In this document: positions 1 through 8,737 of the stretch, piece after piece
Numbering within the stretch: the stretch's first letter is position 1
Layout of the letters: each line of letters opens with the position of its first letter
From: Paenibacillus vini
GTDB lineage: Bacteria; Bacillota; Bacilli; Paenibacillales; Paenibacillaceae
Reading direction: 5' to 3'
DNA: 64,000 bases
Assembly (NCBI RefSeq): GCF_018403325.1
Contig: NZ_BOSL01000008.1
Location: forward strand, 62,001-126,000
Position numbers and translations under genes: made by a program
The notes under the pieces: model-generated
Databases searched by the model: none
What the model was told of the DNA's origin: nothing
The model's input: the letters and a program-made list of their open reading frames with translations, nothing else

Positions 1-75
1 CGGTTTCTGTTCCCCGTATAGTTTTGTTACCGCTTCTTCAATTGCATCCCATCCTGTCGTGTTTTCTTCGCTCAT
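1..75 (-). CDS. Suppressor-of-fused domain protein, N-terminal fragment (runs off the left edge)
   Basis: An ATG at 75 follows a GAGGG ribosome site and opens a frame that runs off the window; 25 residues are visible. The segment GWDAIEEAV..LYGEQ resembles the usual N-terminus of bacterial suppressor-of-fused domain proteins, often found in polymorphic-toxin immunity neighbourhoods. The identification rests on this short segment alone, so the family is tentative, although the reading frame and start look real. Confidence 0.5.
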   Translation of the reverse strand, partial: MSEENTTGWDAIEEAVTKLYGEQKP

Positions 76-151
76 GATTATCCCTCAATCTCGTCTTGTA
101 TTAAATCCACCTAAATCTATTATCTTAAAATTTAACAATATAAATAAAATA

Positions 152-174
152 GCCACCGATTTAATGTCGGTGGC
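152..174 (-). terminator. Rho-independent terminator after gshF
   Basis: A perfect 8-bp stem (GCCACCGA/TCGGTGGC, 7-nt loop) lies just past the gshF stop. Read on the minus strand it is followed by TATTTTATTTAT. Confidence 0.85.
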
Positions 175-179
175 ATAAC

Positions 180-2513
180 TTACGATCTATTTCCGAAAAG
201 CAAATCGAGTATTTTATCATCCGCTTTTCGATTAACACCTTGATGTGGGTAACAATGAATGTGAATGGCCGGATTAAAATTAATCTCGATGATGCTGTAA
301 TTCTGATCCGTTGCTTCAACGTTAATATCTTTTATCATCATGTCTACGCCACAAAATGTAGCACCGGAAGCCTTGGCGGCGAGAACTGCGATCCGCTTAT
401 AACTTGCATCGATTTCGTCCGTAAAATCAATGCTGTCCCCACCGGTACTAATATTGGAGTTTTCTCTTAAATACACGGTCTCTCCTTTGTCAGGAACCTC
501 GACAATACTCTTGGATTGATTTTTTAGAAACATCTTCTCGGCTTCGCCTAACTGAATCTTTTCAAGTGGAGTTTTATAGCCCTTCCCTCTTAACGGATCT
601 TTGTTCTTATCATGGATTAACTGCTCAATTGTATGGATTCCGTCACCAACGATGTTAGCAGGTACCCGATGTAGAATACCGACGACTTCATTACCCATGA
701 CCAGGAATCGATACTCCTTCCCCAGCACGAATTCTTCAAGCAGTACGGTTCGATCATGTTCAAACGCTATTTTAAATGCTTGCTCGAAATCTTCCTTAGT
801 GAACTGGTTAGTGAAAATCGTGATGCCAAGTCCGAAGTTCGTCGACTTTGGTTTTATTACAATTTGTTTCTCCCGGTACAATTCATAATCATGAATTGCA
901 TCGTCAATATTTCGGTATGAAGTACCTTCAGGCACTTGAATCCCTTGCCCCCTCAAAACTTGTTTAGTAACGATTTTATTCTCCATAATCAGTACTGTAC
1001 TGAACGAGTCTAACGATGTCTTGGTTGCTTGCTTAACGTACTCCTTATGGTCTCCTTTTTGCAGAAGGATGAAGTTTTCATCGCGATCCATGATCTCAAA
1101 ACGGATTCCACGTTTGACCGCTGCTTTTAATAATAACTGTGTTGACAGTTCCAAGTCTTCAAATCCGGCAAACTTATATCCTGTTTCTATGCTTTGTTTT
1201 GCATATTCCTTAGCTTTAGTTAGATGATATTGTAAGAAATTTGACCCATTGATTTCAGATTTCAAGATAGACGCAAAACTAAGATCAGGATTGAATATAA
1301 CTTTTCTTTGATCCTCGATCAAATCGATTTGTTGCTGACTTTCCGGAAATATCGTCTTCATCATTTCTTGCATGTTATTAAGGAGTTCCAGCGCCTTTTC
1401 CTGCATTGTTGCTGAAGAATCGCTCCCGCCCCATTTACCGTAAATCCCCTGGATCATAAGGGTATCCACATTGAGATTCGCCTGGAGTTGTTCTTCCTTG
1501 TTAAACGGCTCATCTTCTTTAAGCAACATATATATCAGGAATAAGTGAATGAATTTCATGGATTGAAGACTTATCCCATTTTTATAAAGTGGATTTAGAT
1601 CGAACATGCGAAGTTCAAGATAATCAATTCCGTTTTCAAGAAGGCTTTGCAGTTGATTATCCCCTTTTGCCGACTTGATTCGAACGGGACTATAATACTC
1701 TTTCGCACTCAGCAGATCCTTGGATTGAACCAAATATTGCAGATCCTGAATATATTCATGAATGGAGTTAAATGAAACATAGTACGGTTTTTCGTTCCGA
1801 TATCCGCACACACTGTTTCGAAGTGAATTCATATTAGGAAAAAAACGGCTCTCGGTATCTAAATGATCGCTTAAGGATACGCATTGTTCAATGTAAGACT
1901 TACTGAATACCGGGCTAGCGCCTGTTAGAAAAATGAGCAGCCAGCGGTATTTCAACGTATTTCTCGCTACTTTTAGATATAATTGATCTTTGAACGTCTT
2001 GAATTCATCATGGCTTTTGGATACTTCATATAACTTTCGTAGAAATCCATCATCAAACGAAAAATTGAAATGAATCCCGCTGAGCAATTGTCTTTTTCGG
2101 CCATATTTTTTAGCTAACTCGATTCGGTATTGGTCTTCGAACGGATCGTTCATATGAGCGATAGGAATTTCTTCTTCGCAAGGCAATGCCGGCGGATTGC
2201 TGCTGGGCCATAAATATTCATCCGTCAATTCCTGAGTCACAATATCTTGTAGCGCTTCAAGGAAAGAGAACGCTTCTTCTATAGTATTGAATGGCGGAGT
2301 AATCAGTTCAACTTGGCTTTCAGAAAAGTCGGTTTTGATGTAAGGATTTTCGTTTTTGTCGCCAAACACCGCAGGGTGAGGGGTTAAGGCAAGGTTGCCG
2401 TCTTGGTCAACTCTTACGTTCTCCTTTTCTAACCCAAATTGACCTTTAAGAATTTCACGATTCAAATGTTGTTCGATGATCAAGTTCACAAATTCCTGAT
2501 TTAATGAAGCCAT
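180..2513 (-). CDS. gshF: Bifunctional glutamate-cysteine ligase / glutathione synthetase (GshAB/GshF)
   Basis: At 777 residues this matches the fused GshF enzyme of Gram-positive bacteria, which makes glutathione in the cytoplasm from glutamate, cysteine and glycine by two ATP-dependent ligations. Residues 1 to about 450 are the glutamate-cysteine ligase half (e.g. DFSESQVELITPP, GIHFNFSF, YLELRMFDLNP). From about residue 490 follows an ATP-grasp domain with the substrate loop VIKPKSTNFGLGI, a VLLEEFVLGKEYR strand and the terminal IIEINFNPAIHIH. The start sits behind an AAGGG ribosome site. The gene stands alone with its own terminator. Beside the arsenic operon, glutathione could support thiol homeostasis and metalloid tolerance, but no shared promoter is seen. 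ATP-grasp amino-acid ligases such as cyanophycin synthetase share the C-terminal fold, but the N-terminal half makes GshF the clear choice. Confidence 0.93.
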   Translation of the reverse strand: MASLNQEFVNLIIEQHLNREILKGQFGLEKENVRVDQDGNLALTPHPAVFGDKNENPYIKTDFSESQVELITPPFNTIEEAFSFLEALQDIVTQELTDEYLWPSSNPPALPCEEEIPIAHMNDPFEDQYRIELAKKYGRKRQLLSGIHFNFSFDDGFLRKLYEVSKSHDEFKTFKDQLYLKVARNTLKYRWLLIFLTGASPVFSKSYIEQCVSLSDHLDTESRFFPNMNSLRNSVCGYRNEKPYYVSFNSIHEYIQDLQYLVQSKDLLSAKEYYSPVRIKSAKGDNQLQSLLENGIDYLELRMFDLNPLYKNGISLQSMKFIHLFLIYMLLKEDEPFNKEEQLQANLNVDTLMIQGIYGKWGGSDSSATMQEKALELLNNMQEMMKTIFPESQQQIDLIEDQRKVIFNPDLSFASILKSEINGSNFLQYHLTKAKEYAKQSIETGYKFAGFEDLELSTQLLLKAAVKRGIRFEIMDRDENFILLQKGDHKEYVKQATKTSLDSFSTVLIMENKIVTKQVLRGQGIQVPEGTSYRNIDDAIHDYELYREKQIVIKPKSTNFGLGITIFTNQFTKEDFEQAFKIAFEHDRTVLLEEFVLGKEYRFLVMGNEVVGILHRVPANIVGDGIHTIEQLIHDKNKDPLRGKGYKTPLEKIQLGEAEKMFLKNQSKSIVEVPDKGETVYLRENSNISTGGDSIDFTDEIDASYKRIAVLAAKASGATFCGVDMMIKDINVEATDQNYSIIEINFNPAIHIHCYPHQGVNRKADDKILDLLFGNRS

Positions 2514-2601
2514 CTCCGGACCCTTCTTTCATACATTTTAAACAGCTTTTAGCATTTCATCGCATCAATTTTTTTTGATGTATATGTTAAAAAACAGAAT
2601 A

Positions 2602-2994
2602 TTATTGTTGTAAAAATACACAGCAGAGCTTTCCAGAAATTAAATTCTGGATTTCATTATTGTTTAATTTATAGTAATTCCACTTACCGATTCGATCCAT
2701 TAAAATCAACTCTGCATCTAATAGTATTTTCAAATGGTAAGAAAGCTTAGATTGAGGCAAATCAAGAAGGTCAGTCAATTCACAAACGCAAACCTTCCCT
2801 TTTTTGTTTAATTCATGGATTATTTTTAACCGATTCTTATCGGAGAGAGCATTGAATTTTTGCTCGTATTTACTGAGCATTGCATCATCAATAGTTGAAT
2901 GGTTCAATGATTTCACCTTCTCATACAAATCAATTTTATTTGATGGTAAAATTGTAGCATTTAAAAGCCGAGAAGCAAACTCTCGGCTTAGCAT
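2602..2994 (-). CDS. ArsR/SmtB-family repressor, last gene of the arsenic operon
   Basis: A 130-residue winged-helix repressor. From about residue 40 it carries LSDKNRLKIIHEL, then VCVCELTDLL (the CVC pair typical of As(III)-sensing ArsR), the recognition helix LPQSKLSYHLKIL and the wing GKWNYYKLN. The C-terminus adds a vicinal Cys pair (KLCCVF) that might give extra thiol ligands. I chose the ATG at 2994 because GGAG lies 9 nt upstream, overlapping the end of arsC; the same frame stays open further into arsC but without a ribosome site. It is the second ArsR of the locus, the other being at 4707-5027, so it is either a second sensor of acr3-arsC expression or a regulator of genes elsewhere. 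Which of the two ArsR proteins is dominant cannot be told from sequence. Confidence 0.85.
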   Translation of the reverse strand: MLSREFASRLLNATILPSNKIDLYEKVKSLNHSTIDDAMLSKYEQKFNALSDKNRLKIIHELNKKGKVCVCELTDLLDLPQSKLSYHLKILLDAELILMDRIGKWNYYKLNNNEIQNLISGKLCCVFLQQ

Positions 2995-2998
2995 ATAT

Positions 2999-3424
2999 TT
3001 ATTCTCCAGTTTCAGCGAACTTCTTGATGCGTTCTCCAATTTGATCCCGGACATTTTGAAATACAGCCCATTTTTCAGTATCCGTTCCTTGTGCTTTTGC
3101 CGGATCATCAAATCCCCAATGTTCACGACGCACGGTTGGAGGAGTAATTGGACATTTATCTGCCGCATCCCCACACAAGGTAACTACTAAATCTGCACTG
3201 TTTAGTATTGGGTGGTCGATTATATCGGATGTTTGTTGGGAAATATCTATCCCTACTTCATTCATAGCTTTGACGGCATTCGGATTCAGCCCATGGGCTT
3301 CAATGCCAGCGCTATAGACATTCCAGTTGTCTCCTAAGTGTTTTTTTGCCCATCCTTCGGCCATTTGGCTGCGGCATGAGTTTCCTGTGCATAAGAAATA
3401 AATCGTCTTTTTTTCCATTGTCAT
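2999..3424 (-). CDS. arsC: Arsenate reductase, thioredoxin-coupled type
   Basis: A 141-residue protein of the low-molecular-weight phosphatase fold, the usual length for thioredoxin-dependent ArsC. It reduces As(V) to As(III) in the cytoplasm so that the pump encoded just upstream can expel it. The P-loop is [13 protein letters not shown], with nucleophile Cys near residue 12. The redox relay cysteines appear at [13 protein letters not shown], giving the expected three-cysteine set, followed by the substrate loop HWGFDDPA. The ATG abuts the acr3 stop codon and is preceded by AAAGGAG, so translation is probably coupled. Assignment is secure. Confidence 0.95.
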   Translation of the reverse strand: MTMEKKTIYFLCTGNSCRSQMAEGWAKKHLGDNWNVYSAGIEAHGLNPNAVKAMNEVGIDISQQTSDIIDHPILNSADLVVTLCGDAADKCPITPPTVRREHWGFDDPAKAQGTDTEKWAVFQNVRDQIGERIKKFAETGE

Positions 3425-4495
3425 CTAGTCTCCTTTATTCTCTGATAATGATGAATCAAAATATTTTCTTTTGATATGTAGCGAAACATTAACCAGTGCG
3501 ATTAAGACTGGAACTTCAACTAAGGGCCCAATAACCGCGGCAAATGCTACACCTGATTCCAATCCAAACACGCCAATCGTAACTGCAATTGCTAGTTCAA
3601 AGTTATTACTAGCTGCGGTAAATGACAGAGACGAAGCTACCGGATAAGATGTGCCTGATTTTTTTGATATCAAGAATGACAACAAAAACATCACGACAAA
3701 ATATATGACCATGGGAATTGCTATTCTAACGACATCAAGTGGCAAGGTAATAATCAGATCGGCTTTAAGTGAAAACATTAAGACGATAGTAAATAACAAT
3801 GCAATTAAGGCTAATGGGCTGATTTTTGGAATGAACACCTTCTCATACCACTCTTTTCCCTTGACTTTGATACCTATAATTCGCGACAACAATCCGGCAA
3901 GAAATGGAATACCCAGATAAACCAAAACACTTTCGGCTATTTGCCCCATGGATATATCCACTTCAGCGCCTTGAACACCAAACCACCCAGGTAGGACAGT
4001 AATAAAAACATAAGTAAATACAGAGTAAAACAAAATTTGAAAGATGGAATTAAAAGCGACAAGACCTGCAGTATATTCAGGATCCCCTTTTGCTAAGTCA
4101 CTCCATACCAGTACCATTGCAATACATCTCGCAAGGCCGATCATGATCAATCCGATCATATATTCAGGCATATCACTCAAAAAAAGAATGGCTAACAAAA
4201 ACATTAAAATCGGTCCAATAATCCAGTTTTGGACTAGGGACAGCAAAAGAACTTTCCAATCCTTGAAAACTCGCCCTAGTTTTTCGTACTTTACTTTAGC
4301 TAGGGGTGGATACATCATTACGATTAGTCCGATGGCTATTGGGATTGAGGTTGTTCCGACCTGCATTTTAGATAAAACTTCGGAGAAATTAGGAATTAAA
4401 GTACCCAGTATCAGGCCAACACCCATGGCTCCAAAAATCCAAAAAGTCAAATAACGATCCAGAAAGGATAACCTTTTTGTTGATCCTTGACTCAT
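3425..4495 (-). CDS. acr3: ACR3-family arsenite efflux permease
   Basis: About 356 residues with roughly ten hydrophobic segments, the size and pattern of the ACR3 (bile/arsenite/riboflavin transporter) family, which expels arsenite driven by the membrane potential. The conserved [12 protein letters not shown] segment holds the essential Cys of the family, and [13 protein letters not shown] is the second signature. The start is placed at 4495 because GGGGAG lies 9 nt upstream; a longer frame from 4525 has no ribosome site. It is the first gene of acr3-arsC-arsR2 and is separated from arsR at 4707 by a hairpin plus its own promoter and operator copy. The class is not in doubt; it is not the unrelated ArsB permease. 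Confidence 0.94.
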   Translation of the reverse strand: MSQGSTKRLSFLDRYLTFWIFGAMGVGLILGTLIPNFSEVLSKMQVGTTSIPIAIGLIVMMYPPLAKVKYEKLGRVFKDWKVLLLSLVQNWIIGPILMFLLAILFLSDMPEYMIGLIMIGLARCIAMVLVWSDLAKGDPEYTAGLVAFNSIFQILFYSVFTYVFITVLPGWFGVQGAEVDISMGQIAESVLVYLGIPFLAGLLSRIIGIKVKGKEWYEKVFIPKISPLALIALLFTIVLMFSLKADLIITLPLDVVRIAIPMVIYFVVMFLLSFLISKKSGTSYPVASSLSFTAASNNFELAIAVTIGVFGLESGVAFAAVIGPLVEVPVLIALVNVSLHIKRKYFDSSLSENKGD

Positions 4496-4542
4496 TTCGC
4501 TACGCTCCCCATCATTCAGTATCATTGTTGCATTATAATTAA

Positions 4543-4585
4543 ATTATACATACATTATTATATAAGTAAATAATTATATGTTTAT
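4543..4585 (-). promoter_or_regulatory. Promoter and putative ArsR operator of acr3-arsC
   Basis: On the minus strand a TATAAT -10 (4543-4548) lies 16 nt from a TTTACT -35 (4565-4570). Immediately upstream, TAATTATATGTTTAT (4571-4585, plus-strand reading) matches 14 of 15 bases of a copy in front of arsR (5047-5061), suggesting a shared ArsR site. The operator role is inferred from duplication and position. Confidence 0.6.
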
Positions 4586-4632
4586 GTAACTTTCATCAAC
4601 GATTCATCATTGCATCCTTAACGACATATAAG

Positions 4633-4654
4633 CCCCGTTCGAAAAACGACGGGG
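4633..4654 (-). terminator. Hairpin downstream of arsR
   Basis: CCCCGT/ACGGGG stem with a 10-nt loop, past the arsR stop on the minus strand. The U-tract is poor, so it may act only as a partial terminator. Confidence 0.5.
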
Positions 4655-4706
4655 ATCTTAGACGAGTAATTAAATTTTGGACCAATTTAACGCGTAAAAA
4701 GCAACA

Positions 4707-5027
4707 TTAATCGCAAACTGATTCCTGATTATCAAGCCATTCAATTTTAGAAGATTGGGACGGTATGTGACTAAGAATTTCATTTACAAATGGCTTATCA
4801 TCGATTGTTAAGGCATAGTAAGTCCACTTACCTCTTCGACTTTCACTCACCAGTCCCCCAGCTTTCATTTTACGAAGGTGCTGACTTATACTTGGTTGAG
4901 ACATTTGCAGCATATCTACAATATTACAGACGCATAATTCTCTCTCTTTTAGTAACGAAAGAATGGTAAGTCTTGTTTTATCGCTAAGAAGTTTAAATGT
5001 CTCTGCCATAGTGTCCAATGTATCCAT
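4707..5027 (-). CDS. arsR: ArsR-family arsenic-responsive repressor
   Basis: A 106-residue winged-helix repressor. LSDKTRLTILSLL is followed by the As(III)-sensing motif ELCVCNIVDML, the DNA-recognition helix MSQPSISQHLRKM and the wing RRGKWTYYAL. Binding of arsenite to the CVC cysteines releases DNA in this family. The ATG follows GGAGGTGACC. Upstream lie a sigma-A-like promoter and one copy of a 15-base element that recurs in front of acr3, consistent with autoregulation plus control of the efflux genes. A further Cys near the C-terminus (ESVCD) is outside the classical sensing site. Confidence 0.93.
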   Translation of the reverse strand: MDTLDTMAETFKLLSDKTRLTILSLLKERELCVCNIVDMLQMSQPSISQHLRKMKAGGLVSESRRGKWTYYALTIDDKPFVNEILSHIPSQSSKIEWLDNQESVCD

Positions 5028-5046
5028 CTGGTCACCTCCAATTATG

Positions 5047-5098
5047 TAATTATATGCTTATATAATTGATTATAATATAACCTTATTATTTTATACAA
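5047..5098 (-). promoter_or_regulatory. arsR promoter with putative ArsR operator
   Basis: Minus-strand -35 TTGTAT (5093-5098) and -10 TATAAT (5069-5074), 18 nt apart. The duplicated 15-mer TAATTATATGCTTAT (5047-5061) sits between the -10 and the ribosome site, a position suited to repression. Confidence 0.6.
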
Positions 5099-5121
5099 TT
5101 TCCCCAATTGAGTCATCGTTC

Positions 5122-5343
5122 TTATGCATTATCGTTCGGAATTAGCTCATAAAGGTCACGAATTTCACAACCAATGGAGTCGGCAATCGATATGGCCATT
5201 TTGAGCGGCATCACTCTTTTGTTTTCAATAAAGTCGTAAACTCGTTCCGGTTTTATTAGTAAGTCTTTTGCCAGACATTCCGCTGACTTTCCGGATTCCA
5301 TTAATCGTTCATTCAGTAAGCAACGTCCAAGTTCGAATTTCAT
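5122..5343 (-). CDS. Small XRE-type helix-turn-helix regulator
   Basis: A 73-residue single-domain HTH protein of the Cro/C1 (XRE) type. About five helices are seen, with the pattern SAECLAKDLLIKPERVYDFIENKR for helices two and three and ISIADSIGCEIRDLYEL at the C-terminus, as in small stand-alone XRE regulators. The start is the ATG at 5343: the frame reads back to 5361, but that extra stretch is itself the ribosome site (GGGAGGTC), which settles the choice. Its targets are unknown; it faces the same way as arsR but has no obvious link to arsenic. Confidence 0.75.
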   Translation of the reverse strand: MKFELGRCLLNERLMESGKSAECLAKDLLIKPERVYDFIENKRVMPLKMAISIADSIGCEIRDLYELIPNDNA

Positions 5344-5501
5344 GAAGCGCTGACCTCCCATATAGGAAACTTAACCTAAAGCTTTGTCCATTGCCGGCAT
5401 GAATATACTTCATAACTAACGATGAAGTTCCCCATACGTCTCTCCACCGTTTCTTAAATTGCAATCTTCTGTTTATTCACGAGTTACTACATACATAAAA
5501 T

Positions 5502-6134
5502 TTAGCAATTATATAGCTGTTTCTGTATATGCTCAACAAATTTCCCTACATGAAAGCCATCTATAAAAGAGTGGTGCACTTGAATAGAAAATGGAAGTGA
5601 TATTTTCCCGTCTTTCTCATAGAATTTCCCCCAATCAAACATAGGATTGGATTTATCACTTTTCCCTGCAAATGTATGAGAAAAATGTGTAAACTGGATC
5701 CATGGTAAGGATGAAAATTGGTATACATCATTTGCAACTGGTCCTGTAATATACTCCTTTTGATTTGCTATGGTTTCTTTTGCAAGTTCAATATAATCTT
5801 CTATGTCATCAATCATTGGAACATTTACGACCTTAAACAGTTCTGTTTCCGTATTTAAGTAAGTAAAAGAAGTGTGAATAGTATCATATATAACAACCTC
5901 ATCATTTAGAAAACGATATCGAAATTCTTCAATATCACTGGCGCACTTCGTTACAGTATGTATAAAGGCCAAAGAAAAAGACCATTTATTCTCCTTTACC
6001 TTTTTTATGAAATCAGTAATGTCCAGTTCCAGACACACATTATATTGTGGTTGGAGTGCATTCCTAAATATCTCACAATGAAGTTTTCGTTTCCAAGTAG
6101 ATGTATCGATTATTTTGTATAAGTTATCTGTCAT
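5502..6134 (-). CDS. Chloramphenicol O-acetyltransferase (type A-like)
   Basis: A 210-residue trimeric-CAT-fold protein, near the usual 215 to 220 residues. The active-site motif HHSFIDGFHV (HHxxxDG) near the C-terminus holds the catalytic His. N-terminal landmarks of the family include the CEIFRNALQPQYNVCLELDIT stretch and SFSLAFIHTVTKCA. Acetyl transfer from acetyl-CoA to chloramphenicol is the family's activity, but Paenibacillus and Bacillus chromosomes carry many divergent CAT-like proteins whose resistance role is untested. The ATG at 6134 follows GGGAGCG; a longer frame from a TTG at 6170 lacks a ribosome site. It stands alone. Confidence 0.85.
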   Translation of the reverse strand: MTDNLYKIIDTSTWKRKLHCEIFRNALQPQYNVCLELDITDFIKKVKENKWSFSLAFIHTVTKCASDIEEFRYRFLNDEVVIYDTIHTSFTYLNTETELFKVVNVPMIDDIEDYIELAKETIANQKEYITGPVANDVYQFSSLPWIQFTHFSHTFAGKSDKSNPMFDWGKFYEKDGKISLPFSIQVHHSFIDGFHVGKFVEHIQKQLYNC

Positions 6135-6314
6135 AATGAATTCGCTCCCGTTTCTATAAACTTTATTCAAATTATATGTAAGCTATCTCTGCATATCAAT
6201 AATGAACGTTACTTACACCAGAATGAATATAGTAGCAGGTCCGCGGCAGAGTTGATGTATAATTTCAATAGCGTGTTATTTGCTTCTATTTATCAATGAA
6301 TCGAGGGATCAGAT

Positions 6315-7385
6315 ATGAAGCTTCAGTCGCTGTATGATGAATATATTAATATAAAATTCAATAGAAAATTAGCACCCGTTCACACGGACTGCTTCGAGTA
6401 TGGCTTATGTGAAGATGAGAGTTCAGAGCTGTTCTTGATCGGCAATGAGAAAGAATCGTTTAGCGGGTGGATCTCTGAATTACAACCGAGGGACCCCAAT
6501 TACACGGCAAATCCTGACTGGAAACCCGTACTAACGAAGAGCTTTACTCAGTTAAATGTATACGATGAGCTAATCTTCTACTACCTGTTGTTTACGATGA
6601 ATGCGACAACGTCAATTATGAAGATCAACCCATACAATGCTATGAATGACTTTATGAAGAGTTATTCTTTTTTTCAGTTATCCCAATTGACTGGTGTCAC
6701 CGCATTAAATGAAGAACAACAAGCTGAGCTTAGAGACTTTTTCTTCTTTTTCTATCTCTATACGCATCCGGTTAATGAGGAAACCCTCAACTCCTTTTCA
6801 TTTCGTGAGCAGGGCTTAATTCATACGAGCACAGGGATCAGGGTGAAACACTATTTTTCTGAATTTCATGATTACTACCGAGACCATTTCGACAAGTATA
6901 AGGATCAGATCGGCATTTCCCCTCGGGAAATCGTTTTGTGCAAAAGTTTAACGATGGAGCTGCTACGAATTATCGAGGGAAAATCCAAGCTGGTCATGCC
7001 GCCGGAAGAAGGTTTGGAGGATGTATTACAGCTCATCAACAACGTTGATCAACTGATATATAAGAATCTGGATAATAAATCAGAGGTTTATAAAATAATG
7101 GAGGATTATTTATCTGTTAAGCGACCTAGCCCTTATCAAGATCATTGCTTTAGAATGCTGTTGCAGAATTATGTCACGTATATCCTTTTCTTTAACTTTG
7201 ATGAACTTAATGAGCTGGTGGATTACTTCAACCATACTCCGTCCTTTTGCGAAAAAATCATCAATACCATTTTTACCGATGCCATCTTTATTCAGAAGAT
7301 TCTACGGCAACGTCGTATCGGCATAACCAAGTATAAAAAGATAACTGATTATTTCAACGAGGAAGCAAAGAGTATTTATTTGTAG
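6315..7385 (+). CDS. Protein of unknown function, 356 residues
   Basis: A plus-strand gene with a good ribosome site (GAGGGATC, ATG at 6315). I do not recognise the family. The product is acidic, rich in Phe and Tyr (e.g. the DFFFFFYLYTHP stretch near residue 145), predicted mostly helical, and has no signal peptide or clear membrane segment. It is the only plus-strand gene between the arsenic region and the xylanase, and it sits just left of the immunity-gene run on the opposite strand. It could be a toxin, a regulator or a housekeeping unknown; nothing decides between these. Confidence 0.7.
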   Translation: MKLQSLYDEYINIKFNRKLAPVHTDCFEYGLCEDESSELFLIGNEKESFSGWISELQPRDPNYTANPDWKPVLTKSFTQLNVYDELIFYYLLFTMNATTSIMKINPYNAMNDFMKSYSFFQLSQLTGVTALNEEQQAELRDFFFFFYLYTHPVNEETLNSFSFREQGLIHTSTGIRVKHYFSEFHDYYRDHFDKYKDQIGISPREIVLCKSLTMELLRIIEGKSKLVMPPEEGLEDVLQLINNVDQLIYKNLDNKSEVYKIMEDYLSVKRPSPYQDHCFRMLLQNYVTYILFFNFDELNELVDYFNHTPSFCEKIINTIFTDAIFIQKILRQRRIGITKYKKITDYFNEEAKSIYL

Positions 7386-7445
7386 TCAGGCATGGCGGGA
7401 CTCGTAAACCTCTTGGCCAAAATCCGAACAGAACTTCATAGTGCG

Positions 7446-7850
7446 CTACTGATAATAGATCTCTTTCTGCTTCCACATACCATTTTCGTATTCTATAACG
7501 GCTCTTAATTCCACGTTTACATGTTCTCCCCAATACCCCATTGTGATAGAGTTTTCAAGAATTGAAATCCACTCGAGCGTCACCATATATTTTTCTATTC
7601 CGTAATTACTTTTTTCATAAGTTTCCTTACAAAAAAGCTGCACTTCATTATCAAAATCGTCCAGTTTAGATAAAAAAGTTTCAAATATTTGGTGTGAGAT
7701 ACTTTGGATCCCGTCAACTTCTATAGACCAATCCGAAGTTGCGGATTCCAATACTATTACCTCTTTTGATTTATCGGCTTTTTCCCATTCCGCCAAAACT
7801 TCATTAATGGAGAATCTATTGAATTTAATCAACAGGTTTCGATTTGTCAT
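7446..7850 (-). CDS. Small unknown protein, immunity-like
   Basis: A 134-residue, acidic, cytoplasmic-looking protein with alternating strands in its C-terminal half (YMVTLEWISILENS, VNVELRAVIEYENGMW). I do not recognise a named family. Size, acidity, lack of export signals and its place as the last gene of a minus-strand series of immunity-type genes suggest an immunity protein of a polymorphic toxin system; this is inference from context. The nearest GGAAG lies further from the ATG than usual. Confidence 0.6.
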   Translation of the reverse strand: MTNRNLLIKFNRFSINEVLAEWEKADKSKEVIVLESATSDWSIEVDGIQSISHQIFETFLSKLDDFDNEVQLFCKETYEKSNYGIEKYMVTLEWISILENSITMGYWGEHVNVELRAVIEYENGMWKQKEIYYQ

Positions 7851-7916
7851 TGTGCTGATGCCACTTCCTTTATCTTGACGACTTAAACTTCTCTTTATCT
7901 TATTGAACCATTAGGT

Positions 7917-8240
7917 TTAAACCGTCAATCCTCGGATATAGTTATGATTCAGAAAGTATTCATACGGGGAGATTTCTTTAATAAGTTTCGAAGGTTTATC
8001 ATTACAATTCTTGCAGCCCGATCTATACCCTCCTGAACAACTACATCTGAGGATTTCGCTTTCATCATAATACGATCTAAACAAAACATCTTTACAGTGA
8101 TCGCAAACAAGACCGACTGCATCCAAAAAACCACTCATTCCAGTTAATGATTTGATTTGAACCCTTGTAGAGGAGGTTTCTGGTTCATCTAGTTGTAATT
8201 GAAGTAAATGGATTAGCTCTGAGATTGGATCTTGGATCAT
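7917..8240 (-). CDS. Small Cys-rich unknown protein in the immunity-gene series
   Basis: A 107-residue protein with a possible zinc-binding set: LVCDHCKDV around residue 45 and CSCSGGYRSGCKNCND around residue 70. No known family is recognised. GGGGGA precedes the ATG at 8240, which lies 17 nt after the ancestral stop (8258) of the upstream interrupted gene, so the two were probably co-translated. Context suggests an immunity or accessory role, without direct evidence. Confidence 0.6.
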   Translation of the reverse strand: MIQDPISELIHLLQLQLDEPETSSTRVQIKSLTGMSGFLDAVGLVCDHCKDVLFRSYYDESEILRCSCSGGYRSGCKNCNDKPSKLIKEISPYEYFLNHNYIRGLTV

Positions 8241-8257
8241 AAATCCCCCACCACTTT

Positions 8258-8737
8258 TTATAACAGCTTCTGTAAATCATACTCTTTCAATTTTGATTCA
8301 ACGTATTCCCAAGCACTCGAAAGGTCCCTAAATACCTAACCAATTTCATTTAAAGCTTTAGTACTGTTAATCCCTACAATTAGGGTTCTAATCGCTTCCT
8401 CAGATTTATCACCGACTATTAATGCAACGGGAAAGGGTTTATCTCTGTATTTGTAGCTGCCAATATAAAATACATCTTCCAGTTGATCTCCCCACTCGTA
8501 AGACAAATCACTTAAATCCAGTATTAGTCCGCCAGGATTCCAAGCTTCTAAAACTGCTTCACCCATGGCTCTCATATATTTTGCGTCTGAATTACCTGCC
8601 GAACCAAATCCATACTCCCCAATAAACTTAAGTATCATAATTTTGAGATAATTGACTTCATTAGAGCTACCAATATGAACTTCGTATTCAATTTCGCTCA
8701 AATCTTCTAACTTTTTTTGATTTGTGGATATATTCAT
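8258..8737 (-). pseudogene. Immunity-like gene interrupted by an in-frame TAG
   Basis: The frame from the ATG at 8737 (GGAGGAG ribosome site, overlapping the previous stop) runs 133 codons to a TAG at 8336-8338. It then continues in the same frame for 25 sense codons (VFRDLSSAWEYVESKLKEYD...) to a TAA at 8258-8260. The extension has sensible protein composition and brings the gene to the normal 17-nt spacing from the next one, so the TAG is most simply a recent nonsense change that removes the C-terminal helix. Readthrough is the alternative. The body has an alternating alpha/beta pattern (LILDLSDLSYEWGD, PVALIVGDKSEEAIRTLIVG) reminiscent of small bacterial immunity proteins. Whether the 133-residue product is functional is unknown. 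Confidence 0.7.

Noticed and set aside
5344-5361. Earlier ATG for the small XRE-type regulator
   Set aside because: The codons from 5361 to 5344 are themselves the GGGAGGTC ribosome site for the ATG at 5343.
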